Source: Vibrio sp. JC009 (GTDB lineage Bacteria; Pseudomonadota; Gammaproteobacteria; Enterobacterales; Vibrionaceae). From it: a DNA stretch of 64,000 bases. Below are positions 17,200 through 24,394 of the stretch, in pieces (within the stretch, counting starts at the first letter, position 1; each line of letters opens with the position of its first letter). Both the position numbers and the translations under genes were made by a program. The notes beneath the pieces were generated by a model that had not been told where the DNA came from, ran no database searches, and worked only from the letters and a program-made list of their open reading frames with translations. The DNA is taken from positions 2,852,001-2,916,000 of the forward strand of contig NZ_CP092106.1 of NCBI RefSeq assembly GCF_029016485.1. The letters are read 5' to 3'.

Positions 17200-18939
17200 A
17201 TGGCTAGGGATAATTTTCTTCTTACTACTATCAACACTCTCAGAGACCGTGTGAATAACTTCTGTTCAAACCCCGAATGTCGAGTGTCTACAAGAAGCTC
17301 TCATAGTGAGGATAATAAAAGTACTAGTACTGGTATTGCCGCTCACATCTACGCTGCATCTGAAAATGGGCCACGTTTCAATAAGCTTATGAGTTCTGAG
17401 GATCGTAAAGATATTAGCAATGGGATTTGGTTATGTTGTAACTGTGCTACAAAGATAGACAAAGATGAGAAAAAATACCCAGCGTCTCTACTCAAAGAGT
17501 GGAAATCCGAGGCAGAAAAAAGAGTTTCAGAGAATCATGGCCTTCCCTTTTTGACTAGAAGTGAAGCAGAAAAAGAATTCGAAGGTAAATTGCTTAAACG
17601 AAAAGAAGAGTTAGAGTCTCTCATCAAGTTCGCGATTCAGCCATCGCTTGTAGAAAAAGCTGAACATGAAGACATTGTTAGTAAGTTGAATAATATTACT
17701 GAGAGCTATGAGAAAGAAATGGCTCTGCGACAGGAAATTGAAGATACACTAACAATGTTCAAAAGCAGACTTCCAGAAGCAGTGTTTGACGAGGCGAATA
17801 ATATGCTTTCCGTCGGTGATACTGATAGAGCGGAAGAAGTACTAAATTCCTTTGTAAACGAAAACGAAAGACATTTAGTCATGGCTTATATAGGCCGTGG
17901 TAAAATAGCAGAAGCTAATTTTAATTATCGCAAGGCATTGATTAATTATGAAAAAGCTTCAATGCTGTCTGACGTACAACCACAAATAACAAACCATGCG
18001 TGTCAACTTGCCTATAGAGTTGGTGATTATGAACTGGCAATGAGTTTAATTGATAAAGGGTTAAAAGTAATAGGTGATGATTTAATAGGCAAGATAATCT
18101 TTTTAAACCAAAAAGGGCTCATCCAAAGAGCCAGAGGTAATATAAGCAATGCTGTAGATATATTTAAACATGCTTTGAATGAGTTAGAGTCTGAGTTAGA
18201 TGGCAATCATTGGATAATTGATACTGTTAAAAATAATCTAGCTCTGTCTTATACATCAATGGGTAAATATACAGAAGCGGAGATAATATATAACGATTTA
18301 ATTATAAAGGATACCAAGGAACATGGAAGAAAATCTGAACAAGTATGTATAACCTTAAGTTCTCTTGGAACTATTTATGAAAAAAACAATGATATTAAAA
18401 AAGCCAAATTGTGTTATGAGGAAGCTTACAATACAAGCATTGATTTGTTTGGGAAAAAACATCCTTCAACTGTTACTCATTTAAATAATTTAGCACTAAT
18501 AAATATCAAATCCAGTCCCAAAAAATCAGAAAAAACATTTAAAAAGATTCTTAAAAATCGTATTGATATGTATGGTGAAAACCACATATTAACAATCATA
18601 ACGCTAGTGAATATCGCGAGTAGTTACACACATCAAAATAAGCATCTAAAAGCAAAAAAAACTTTAATTAGAGCTCTTAAAATTTCTGTTGATACTTTAG
18701 GAGAAATGCATCCTGAGACTTTACGAGTGAAACATAATTTAGCCATATCAATGTATGATTTAAAAGAAGAAAAAGAAGCCATTTCAATTATGTCTAAAGT
18801 TGTTGAGGACAGGGTGAAAATTTTCGGTTCTGAATCTCAAATCACTAAACTAAGTAAAACATCTCTATCAGAAATGGACGGGACAAAATCTATTAATATG
18901 ATTAACGCAATTATGAGTGAAATAAACTTAATCAGATAA
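17200..18939 (+). CDS. HNH-TPR fusion protein, candidate defence effector
   Basis: A 579-residue two-part protein. Residues 1-110 form an HNH-like module: C22-x4-C27, AAHI (47-50), GPRF (57-60), NGIWLCCNCATKID (74-87) and a WKSEAE end. The pattern matches an HNH family found fused to NACHT, TPR or other sensor domains, in which, from memory, the last His of the usual CxxCH is often Ala as here. A charged helical linker (about 120-200) leads into tetratricopeptide repeats to about residue 560, several of kinesin-light-chain type (NLALSYTSMGKYTEAE, HPETLRVKHNLA). The layout suggests nuclease effector plus TPR sensor. An upstream ORF start at 17002 is rejected because the extension is cysteine-poor filler overlapping a divergent ORF. 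Very AT-rich. Confidence 0.75.
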   Translation: MARDNFLLTTINTLRDRVNNFCSNPECRVSTRSSHSEDNKSTSTGIAAHIYAASENGPRFNKLMSSEDRKDISNGIWLCCNCATKIDKDEKKYPASLLKEWKSEAEKRVSENHGLPFLTRSEAEKEFEGKLLKRKEELESLIKFAIQPSLVEKAEHEDIVSKLNNITESYEKEMALRQEIEDTLTMFKSRLPEAVFDEANNMLSVGDTDRAEEVLNSFVNENERHLVMAYIGRGKIAEANFNYRKALINYEKASMLSDVQPQITNHACQLAYRVGDYELAMSLIDKGLKVIGDDLIGKIIFLNQKGLIQRARGNISNAVDIFKHALNELESELDGNHWIIDTVKNNLALSYTSMGKYTEAEIIYNDLIIKDTKEHGRKSEQVCITLSSLGTIYEKNNDIKKAKLCYEEAYNTSIDLFGKKHPSTVTHLNNLALINIKSSPKKSEKTFKKILKNRIDMYGENHILTIITLVNIASSYTHQNKHLKAKKTLIRALKISVDTLGEMHPETLRVKHNLAISMYDLKEEKEAISIMSKVVEDRVKIFGSESQITKLSKTSLSEMDGTKSINMINAIMSEINLIR

Positions 18940-19049
18940 ATACTTTACACCAAAGATTGCTTATGAGTTTGTTAACCGCAGTAGTAGCTAAGAGCTGCTC
19001 TGACAATTACCCGCTTTTCGATACTGATTCTTTCGACGAACCAAATAGT

Positions 19050-19074
19050 AGCCTCCTGAAGTGGGGAGGCTTTT
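19050..19074 (+). terminator. Terminator after HNH-TPR gene
   Basis: AGCCTCC (19050-19056) pairs with GGAGGCT (19065-19071), followed by TTTT. It lies about 110 nt after the HNH-TPR stop, in the 196-nt gap facing the integrase 3' end. Confidence 0.75.
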
Positions 19075-19135
19075 GACTTAGTTAGAGTGTACCATAAAAA
19101 CTGTCAGATCGAATATCAATTACAACAGCAGTAAC

Positions 19136-20575
19136 TTACTCCTCTTTAAACTTAATGTCTTTACTTTCTAACATGAACATTATTTTAACTTTATCTTCAA
19201 TGCTAATGTCATTCAATAATTCTGATAGCTTATTATCTATTGTTTTAATTTCAGGTGTCGATACTCGACCTATTTCTAATAGTATCCTTCTTTCCACAAG
19301 CTCAGAAAAAGGCCTTAGTTCTTCTGCACTATGTATTATGTAACCTTCTGTCACATCCCAAGACTTTGTTACTTTATGATTTGTTAACCTTTTCAACATA
19401 TATCCACTTATTCCTAGAGAGTTTGCAATTGAAATAAATGTCCTTCTGGCATCATGGGTAATAAAATCGTCTACATTAACTCCATATTTACTAGTTTCTT
19501 CAACGATTTTTTGGATGGTTTTTCTTACTTCTTTAATTGGGCCATTTGTTATATCACTAGGAAAGACATATTGACTCTCATTACCCACTATTGATTTTCT
19601 TCGCATGAATATTTCATGAATAGTTTGTGTCATGGGTAGTTCCAAATTAAGGCCATTCTTAGTCTCATTTATCCAAAAATACTTTTCCGAAAAATTTATT
19701 CTATCCCATGTTAAACCAAAAACTTCCCCCTTCCTTAATCCGGTAAACATAGATACCTCTATCGCATCACAAATCGCTGAAGTACTTTTCTTACCAGAAG
19801 AATTTGCTTTTTCTCTTACACTATCAATAGCATCAAACCAACTTTTTAGTTCATGATTTCTAATTCTAGAGTCTTTCCTATTCACATTGTTCCATGTTCT
19901 TTTAGCGCTTAACACTGTAGTCGGAGTTTCTGGCAACAAAGCATTCCCATTTTCGTCTCGTAAACTTTCTCTCATAAAATTGTAGATAGCTCTAAATACT
20001 CTAGCCCAGAGATCCGCTTGAGCTGCACTCCCCGATTTCATCTCATAACGGGAGCCGCCTTTTTGTTTCCAACAGCACCTTCCATTGGTGATGTCAGCGT
20101 GCTTCTTTTCAACTAGATCCCTATTGATTATCCGCAGATCAAGATCTAGTAAGTCTTGAGAATAGTTTTCGATTGCTGAGATGTATTGGTTTGCTGTAGA
20201 TGATGACAACTTATCGCCTCTTTGATCCAAATACAGATACAGAGACTCTGATAACGTAACACGTTTTTTTCTGTCTTCTTTTCTCAGTGCGTTTGGATTT
20301 TTACCCTTACTTAGCAGCAGTACGCTCTCTTTTGCAATTTCTCGCGCGTCTTCAATACCTATCGCAGGAAAATTGCCTATTGTTACTGTCACAGGAGATT
20401 TAGCTCCTTTGGGTTTTCTGTAGACCACAAAAGTCTTTTTCCCGCTTGGTGTTACTACAAGCACCAATGACTCTTGCTTTACATCGTAGTAACGCGTTTT
20501 AGTATCAGTAACAGGTAAGTTTTTTAACCTGTTATATGTAAAGCTAAACTTATTACTAACTTGACTCACGACCAC
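19136..20575 (-). CDS. int: Tyrosine-type integrase
   Basis: A 479-residue site-specific recombinase that inserts and excises the element at the tRNA gene. The N-terminal 100 residues (YYDVKQESLVLVVTPSGKKTFVVYRK and TIGNFPAIGIEDAREIAK) match the arm-binding domain of P4-type integrases. The catalytic residues are visible: R281 in FTGLRKGEVFGLTW, H374-x-x-R377 (HDARRTF), H400 (TNHKV) and Y412 (VTEGYI). It reads inward from the right end; a GACTACCTATAGACTAC repeat lies 9 nt upstream of its start and could both bind integrase and autoregulate it. Confidence 0.93.
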   Translation of the reverse strand: MVVSQVSNKFSFTYNRLKNLPVTDTKTRYYDVKQESLVLVVTPSGKKTFVVYRKPKGAKSPVTVTIGNFPAIGIEDAREIAKESVLLLSKGKNPNALRKEDRKKRVTLSESLYLYLDQRGDKLSSSTANQYISAIENYSQDLLDLDLRIINRDLVEKKHADITNGRCCWKQKGGSRYEMKSGSAAQADLWARVFRAIYNFMRESLRDENGNALLPETPTTVLSAKRTWNNVNRKDSRIRNHELKSWFDAIDSVREKANSSGKKSTSAICDAIEVSMFTGLRKGEVFGLTWDRINFSEKYFWINETKNGLNLELPMTQTIHEIFMRRKSIVGNESQYVFPSDITNGPIKEVRKTIQKIVEETSKYGVNVDDFITHDARRTFISIANSLGISGYMLKRLTNHKVTKSWDVTEGYIIHSAEELRPFSELVERRILLEIGRVSTPEIKTIDNKLSELLNDISIEDKVKIMFMLESKDIKFKEE

Positions 20576-20583
20576 CCCTTAAA

Positions 20584-20600
20584 GACTACCTATAGACTAC
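20584..20600 (+). repeat. Right candidate integrase arm site
   Basis: An exact direct copy of the 17-mer at 11544-11560, directly upstream of the int start codon. Possible arm-type binding site and int operator. Confidence 0.6.
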
Positions 20601-20741
20601 CAAAAACACCAAACTCTCAGGATTAAGAGTGATTTCCAGTGTACTCTTATTTATGTAGCTGTAAATACTAAATCAATAAAATCAACAAGATAGTGATAAT
20701 ACGGGAGTCGCGGGGACACCCAAGGAATCGCGAAACACAAA

Positions 20742-20786
20742 ACTCATAATCGATTGGTCCGCAGTTCAAGTCTGCGAGGGGCCACC
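20742..20786 (+). repeat. attR with duplicated tRNA-Ile2 3' part
   Basis: Identical to tRNA positions 31-48, then a T arm CGCAG/CTGCG in place of GACAG/CTGTC, and the same AGGGGCCACCA end. Both changed T-stem pairs are compensated, so this is the 3' end of a genuine second tRNA-Ile2 allele, not decayed sequence. No 5' half is present, so it is not a tRNA gene. Confidence 0.88.
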
Positions 20787-20835
20787 AGATACAAAAAAAG
20801 CTCATGGAGAAATCCATGAGCTTTTTTTGTATCTG
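20786..20835. terminator. 23-bp bidirectional terminator beside attR
   Basis: A perfect 23-bp stem (20786-20808 with 20813-20835) with a GAAA tetraloop; the stem contains seven A/T pairs giving T-runs on both strands. It was probably the terminator of the tRNA transcript before the element inserted. Confidence 0.9.
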
Positions 20836-20900
20836 ATCATACTGACATTCGAGTTGCGATCTCCTCAATTAAATCACGCATGAAAGGAGCCAAAAAGCTG

Positions 20901-20955
20901 GCTATATAGCTAACTTATGGCTAAAAAACCTAATTGTTAGCTATATAGCTAACTT
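20901..20955. repeat. Duplicated GCTATATAGCTAACTT motif with 18-bp palindrome
   Basis: The 16-mer occurs at 20901-20916 and 20940-20955. The second copy is part of a perfect palindrome GTTAGCTATATAGCTAAC (20936-20953). It lies downstream of the small membrane-protein gene of the lysis cassette; possibly regulatory or a small repeat remnant. Confidence 0.7.
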
Positions 20956-20976
20956 TAGTGTGAATAAACATCAACC

Positions 20977-21207
20977 TCAATGCGCCACCACCGGCGGAGA
21001 AATCCTCCCCTTATCCACCAGCACATCACACTGGCTCTGGGCTATCTCTTTTCTCATCTTCGGGTCGGCAACTTCAGAGAAACTGGTATAGAAGGTATCC
21101 ACGCAGGACTCGTAGGAGTTTGTGTTGTGGGAAAACACCAATAAAACAGTGCCGCATAAAACGGCATTGATTGCCACCAGTAAAAATATCTTCCGTAATT
21201 TATGCAT
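20977..21207 (-). CDS. Small single-span membrane protein
   Basis: A 76-residue protein with a basic start and one hydrophobic segment (about residues 7-26, IFLLVAINAVLCGTVLLVF), followed by a short soluble domain with two cysteines (SCVDTF, SQCDVLV). An AGGG sits 7 nt before the ATG. The family is not recognised. It is third in line after the endolysin and holin genes on the same strand, 144 nt from the holin. That is the place of a spanin or antiholin in phage cassettes, but the sequence shows no coiled coil or proline-rich lipoprotein typical of spanins. It could equally be an unrelated conserved Vibrio protein. Confidence 0.55.
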   Translation of the reverse strand: MHKLRKIFLLVAINAVLCGTVLLVFSHNTNSYESCVDTFYTSFSEVADPKMRKEIAQSQCDVLVDKGRISPPVVAH

Positions 21208-21351
21208 TGCTACCCTGCCTTTCCCACAACAATTGTGGTTCTCCTACTACCAATCATAGTTCACAGCATGGTTCTTTTTTAATGAGCTTATTACTATTGT
21301 GTAAAAATTAGACATTGGTATATGGCATTGCTTCTGCCTGAGCTCGGTAGG

Positions 21352-22098
21352 CTAGCTTGACCCTATAGCATTCCGTAGCTTTTCGGCTGTACTACCGGCA
21401 CTTGGCGATCTGGATGCATCCACAAAAGCAGAAAGCTTCTCAATTTCCTGAGCTTTATCTGCAACCCGCTCACGACTTGCCTGCTGAAGCTCAAGAAGCT
21501 GTAATTGCAGTTTGTCGTCCTTCTCCCGGGAGCCCTTAGAAGATCCAAATTCAAAGTCAAAAGCTGAACCGATATTCCGGGCAAACATACCTCCGATACC
21601 TATAACAAAGCCTACAACTTCAGCTGGAATTTCCTGCCCAAGCGGAATAACCAGCAGGGCAACAATAGCAACGACCGCAACAAACGCGGAAATCAGCATC
21701 ACATTGGCGCGCTTGTCACTACCACCAACTTTCAGGCGTTCTATGGCTGTGCTGCGTGCATTCTGAATATCGGCCAGAAATGCTTTATCTCTTTCAAGCT
21801 CGATACGTTCCAGCTCCAGGTCTATGCGTGATAGCTCAATATATAACTGATTTTTCAGTTCCGGTTTTTCTCTCAGCTTTTGTCTTAACTTTTCTATTTC
21901 CTGTTCTGTATTTACATTTTCACCGGTAATTTTGGCACCGGTGATCTTCTCTATGGTTTTAGCAACAAGCTCTGCCGTATCCGAGACTTTTTTCGTAGTA
22001 TCAGCCACTTTGTCTCCAACAAGAAAACGTACCAGAGGCGGAGCCACATCTGCAACCAAAGGAATCAGGCTTGCTGCTAATGCCAGTAAAGGAGCCAT
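21352..22098 (-). CDS. Holin of the 3-TM gene-transfer-agent type
   Basis: A 248-residue protein resembling the GTA_holin_3TM family. It has an N-terminal hydrophobic stretch (about 2-27), a long charged helical region (about 60-115), and a pair of membrane segments (about 130-172, ANVMLISAFVAVVAIVALLV and EVVGFVIGIGGMF) followed by the characteristic FDFEFGSSKGSREKD. Such holins form inner-membrane lesions that release the endolysin. The 23-nt gap from the endolysin gene indicates one operon. Nearby structural phage genes are absent, so this is an orphan or co-opted lysis unit. Confidence 0.7.
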   Translation of the reverse strand: MAPLLALAASLIPLVADVAPPLVRFLVGDKVADTTKKVSDTAELVAKTIEKITGAKITGENVNTEQEIEKLRQKLREKPELKNQLYIELSRIDLELERIELERDKAFLADIQNARSTAIERLKVGGSDKRANVMLISAFVAVVAIVALLVIPLGQEIPAEVVGFVIGIGGMFARNIGSAFDFEFGSSKGSREKDDKLQLQLLELQQASRERVADKAQEIEKLSAFVDASRSPSAGSTAEKLRNAIGSS

Positions 22099-22121
22099 AA
22101 TCAGTCCTCATCAATTAGTGA

Positions 22122-22973
22122 TTAATCCGATAACAGTTCAAAGTTTTTCATCATGTAATAGGCCGACTGCACTGCCGCCCGAAGTGAGCTTTCATACTCA
22201 CCGGTTTGGGGAAGGTGAGCAAAACGCTGAAAAGTTTTGATTGCTGAACATGTTTTAGGCCCCATCTGGTTATCTATCACGCCCGGCGATATACCAAGGA
22301 AATCCAGCGCCCTCTGAAGGTCTCTCACAGAATCAACCTGAAAATCGGCCTGCGATATATTTCCTGCCAGAGAAACAAGCCGGGAAGGACGTGGCTCACT
22401 GGCGTACTTTTCATAAGCCCTGGCCATTTTGGTGTGATAATTATTCTCCCGGTAACCTGGGCCGTTATAACCCCGGGCAAATCTGGCCCAGTTGTGAGAA
22501 CGTAAATGGCGATCCAGGTTGTTTCCTTCGACAAAACTGATAAAGGCTTCAAGCTGGCGGTCTTCTGACTCCACCATAGCTTCGACAAATGACTCTATAT
22601 CGGAAAAACCACAGACAGCATAATTAAACCCCATTATCTGAAAGCGTCCCCAGGAAGCTGATTTTAATGCGGCTTCACAGTCGAGCTGAATGGCTTTAGA
22701 TAACCGGTCATATTCTGCTGCATCACCTAAATAGCCACCTCTGAAACCGCTAATATCAGGGTAATTCTCGTCAAACCGGCTGTTGGTATAGTTGCGGAAC
22801 TTATGCCTCTCAAACAAAATCTTAGGGCGTCCGTCGCTCAGGTAACCATCCCCTCTGGATTCAACGTCTGCGACAGCTTTTATCGCAGCCACATCGCAAT
22901 TCAGATCTTCAGCTGCGTTGAGATACGCCTCTTCAGTAATGAGCTGCTTAGCTTTTTTACTCTTAAAATCCAT
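22122..22973 (-). CDS. Endolysin: N-acetylmuramidase with peptidoglycan-binding domain
   Basis: A 283-residue cell-wall hydrolase. The catalytic part (about residues 12-190) matches the N-acetylmuramidase (DUF3380) family: AIKAVADVESRG with the likely catalytic Glu at residue 38, ILFERHKF, SWGRFQIMGFNY and a FARGYNGPGY motif. A C-terminal peptidoglycan-binding repeat follows (DLQRALDFLGISPGVIDNQMGPKTCSAIKTFQ, about 219-250). No signal peptide, so export depends on the holin encoded just downstream. AAGGAGAG precedes the ATG. Together they form a complete phage-type lysis pair outside any visible prophage. Confidence 0.82.
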   Translation of the reverse strand: MDFKSKKAKQLITEEAYLNAAEDLNCDVAAIKAVADVESRGDGYLSDGRPKILFERHKFRNYTNSRFDENYPDISGFRGGYLGDAAEYDRLSKAIQLDCEAALKSASWGRFQIMGFNYAVCGFSDIESFVEAMVESEDRQLEAFISFVEGNNLDRHLRSHNWARFARGYNGPGYRENNYHTKMARAYEKYASEPRPSRLVSLAGNISQADFQVDSVRDLQRALDFLGISPGVIDNQMGPKTCSAIKTFQRFAHLPQTGEYESSLRAAVQSAYYMMKNFELLSD

Positions 22974-22985
22974 ACGCTCTCCTTT

Positions 22986-22998
22986 TCAGATAATCTGA
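22986..22998. promoter_or_regulatory. Small palindrome upstream of endolysin
   Basis: TCAGAT-A-ATCTGA lies 13 nt upstream of the endolysin start, next to its SD. Its position suits an operator, but it may also be chance in AT-rich sequence. Confidence 0.3.
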
Positions 22999-23113
22999 TT
23001 AAATTATTGCCAGGATTGGTATAAGTTAAGATTAGAAGCCTTTGATTAGTAGAGTGAAAGGGAGGTGAGACAAAATGTTACGAGTATTAACTCTAAGACA
23101 CTTATTTAGGTAT

Positions 23114-23143
23114 AAAAAAACAGAGGCGCATAAAGCGCCCCTG
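23114..23143 (-). terminator. Terminator of the M42 peptidase gene
   Basis: On the minus strand a 9-bp stem with one G-U pair (hairpin 23121-23143, 5-nt loop) is followed by seven Ts (23114-23120). It lies 25 nt past the peptidase stop codon. Confidence 0.8.
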
Positions 23144-23167
23144 ACAATTTATTTAGCAAACTGAAGG

Positions 23168-24394
23168 TTAGGCATGATCCAGACGAATATGGCTGTTTTT
23201 AAGATCATCACGAGTGATGCCCTTGCCGTCATTCTGCTGGTTAAACTGGCGCAAAAGTCCAGCAAGCGCATGGATAGAACCAAGCAGATCGCCTGTGTGT
23301 GCAGACTCTGAAGAAGTATGCATATTGCGGATTGGGTAGCCGATTGTGATTGCTGCGCTATCCACACCGGCAAGTGCTGCTGCCATACCATCTGTACCCA
23401 TATCACGGCCAGAGAAGTCTAACTGGTAAGGAATTTCCAGCTCACGGCAAACCTTTTCCAAGGACTGTACAAGATATTCTGAAGTTACAGAACCACGGCC
23501 GATGGTAAAACCTTCGCCCATCTTAAGAGGGTTCATGTTACGGCTACCAATACCTGGCGCAGCTTCGTAGTCGTGGTTTACGTCTGTCGCAATCAGTACA
23601 TCCGGCTTCAGTTCGCCCACCAGTTGCGCTGAACCAAAACGGCCAATCTCTTCATGGGTCGCAATAGTGTAAAGAACGCGAACATTATCCAGGCCTTCAT
23701 CTGCCACTAAGCGTGCAATCTCAGTTACAGAAAAACAGCCCAGACCGTTGTCCAGATAGGCGCCATAGAAAGTATCCTGAGAAACACCGCGCTTAATTGG
23801 ACGGTCAAGAAGAATCGGGTCACCCGGGCGCAGACCTAAAGCTTCTACCTGCTCTTTACGGCCTTCGCCATGAGTGTGCAGTTCAAGATAAATAGACTCA
23901 GGCTTAATGCCTTGTTCGCCGGTTCTCTGTGCCGGAGTTGAGAAGTGAATCGCACCAAGGGCTTCAACAGTACAGCCCTCGATTACTTTGAACTTGCCCA
24001 CCTGCTCAGGATCCTGACAGAATACTTTTACTTCATGACCAATCAGAGTGGTTGGCAGGAAAGAGTCTGTATTGATCCACACCTTACCGTCTTTATCGAT
24101 TTTACGCACCTGCATGCGGATTTTGTCAGCGTGACCAACGATCATTACGCTAACCAGATCATCACGGCCAGGGTGAGAGTCAAATACCAGGCCTGCACTG
24201 CCTTTAAACTGGTGAACGCCCCAGCCTTGTGGCATAAAGGATTCAAACTCCGGCTTGATTACGCCGTAGCTCATGGCTGCCTCAAAACCAATTGGAGAAG
24301 GTGAAGCCAGTACCTTTTTCATAAATTCAAACTGACCTTCTGGCATAGCGCTCTGCCAGGCTGTTTTTTGTTCTGTGCTGTTCTCTAAACTCAT
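23168..24394 (-). CDS. M42 family metallopeptidase
   Basis: A 408-residue cytoplasmic aminopeptidase or endoglucanase-like protein of family M42 (FrvX/PepA-type), which forms large tetrahedral complexes and binds two metal ions. Metal ligand motifs are visible: GHAD (about 77-80), the FYGAYLDNGLGC block, ATHEEIG (about 247-253, with the catalytic and bridging Glu), ATDVNHD (about 271-277) and the C-terminal YPIRNMHTSSE. Substrate preference cannot be read from sequence. It is a single-gene unit, with a terminator at 23114-23143 and a 1.2-kb non-coding stretch upstream. Confidence 0.9.
   Translation of the reverse strand: MSLENSTEQKTAWQSAMPEGQFEFMKKVLASPSPIGFEAAMSYGVIKPEFESFMPQGWGVHQFKGSAGLVFDSHPGRDDLVSVMIVGHADKIRMQVRKIDKDGKVWINTDSFLPTTLIGHEVKVFCQDPEQVGKFKVIEGCTVEALGAIHFSTPAQRTGEQGIKPESIYLELHTHGEGRKEQVEALGLRPGDPILLDRPIKRGVSQDTFYGAYLDNGLGCFSVTEIARLVADEGLDNVRVLYTIATHEEIGRFGSAQLVGELKPDVLIATDVNHDYEAAPGIGSRNMNPLKMGEGFTIGRGSVTSEYLVQSLEKVCRELEIPYQLDFSGRDMGTDGMAAALAGVDSAAITIGYPIRNMHTSSESAHTGDLLGSIHALAGLLRQFNQQNDGKGITRDDLKNSHIRLDHA

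Larger units (their letters stand above)
11449..20759. mobile_element. Integrative element at tRNA-Ile2, about 9.3 kb
   Basis: The bounds are set by an 18-bp identity: tRNA positions 31-48 (11449-11466) recur at 20742-20759. The interior is clearly more AT-rich than the flanks and carries a tyrosine integrase at the right end, an excisionase-like HTH, a RepA-like ATPase, a putative HUH protein, and two cargo genes with nuclease-type features. No capsid, portal, terminase or conjugation genes are seen, so it is not a complete prophage or ICE; a phage satellite or a mobilisable element are the options. Unlike many tRNA-borne islands, the integrase is at the end far from the intact tRNA gene. 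Confidence 0.88.

Noticed and set aside
20742..20786. Second tRNA gene at the right end
   Set aside because: Only the 3' half from position 31 is present; no acceptor 5' strand or D arm upstream, so it is an att remnant.
20668..20868. 66-residue minus-strand ORF over attR (contains WWPLADLNCGPIDYE)
   Set aside because: This peptide is the known by-product of translating the antisense of tRNA 3' ends; it also spans a perfect terminator.
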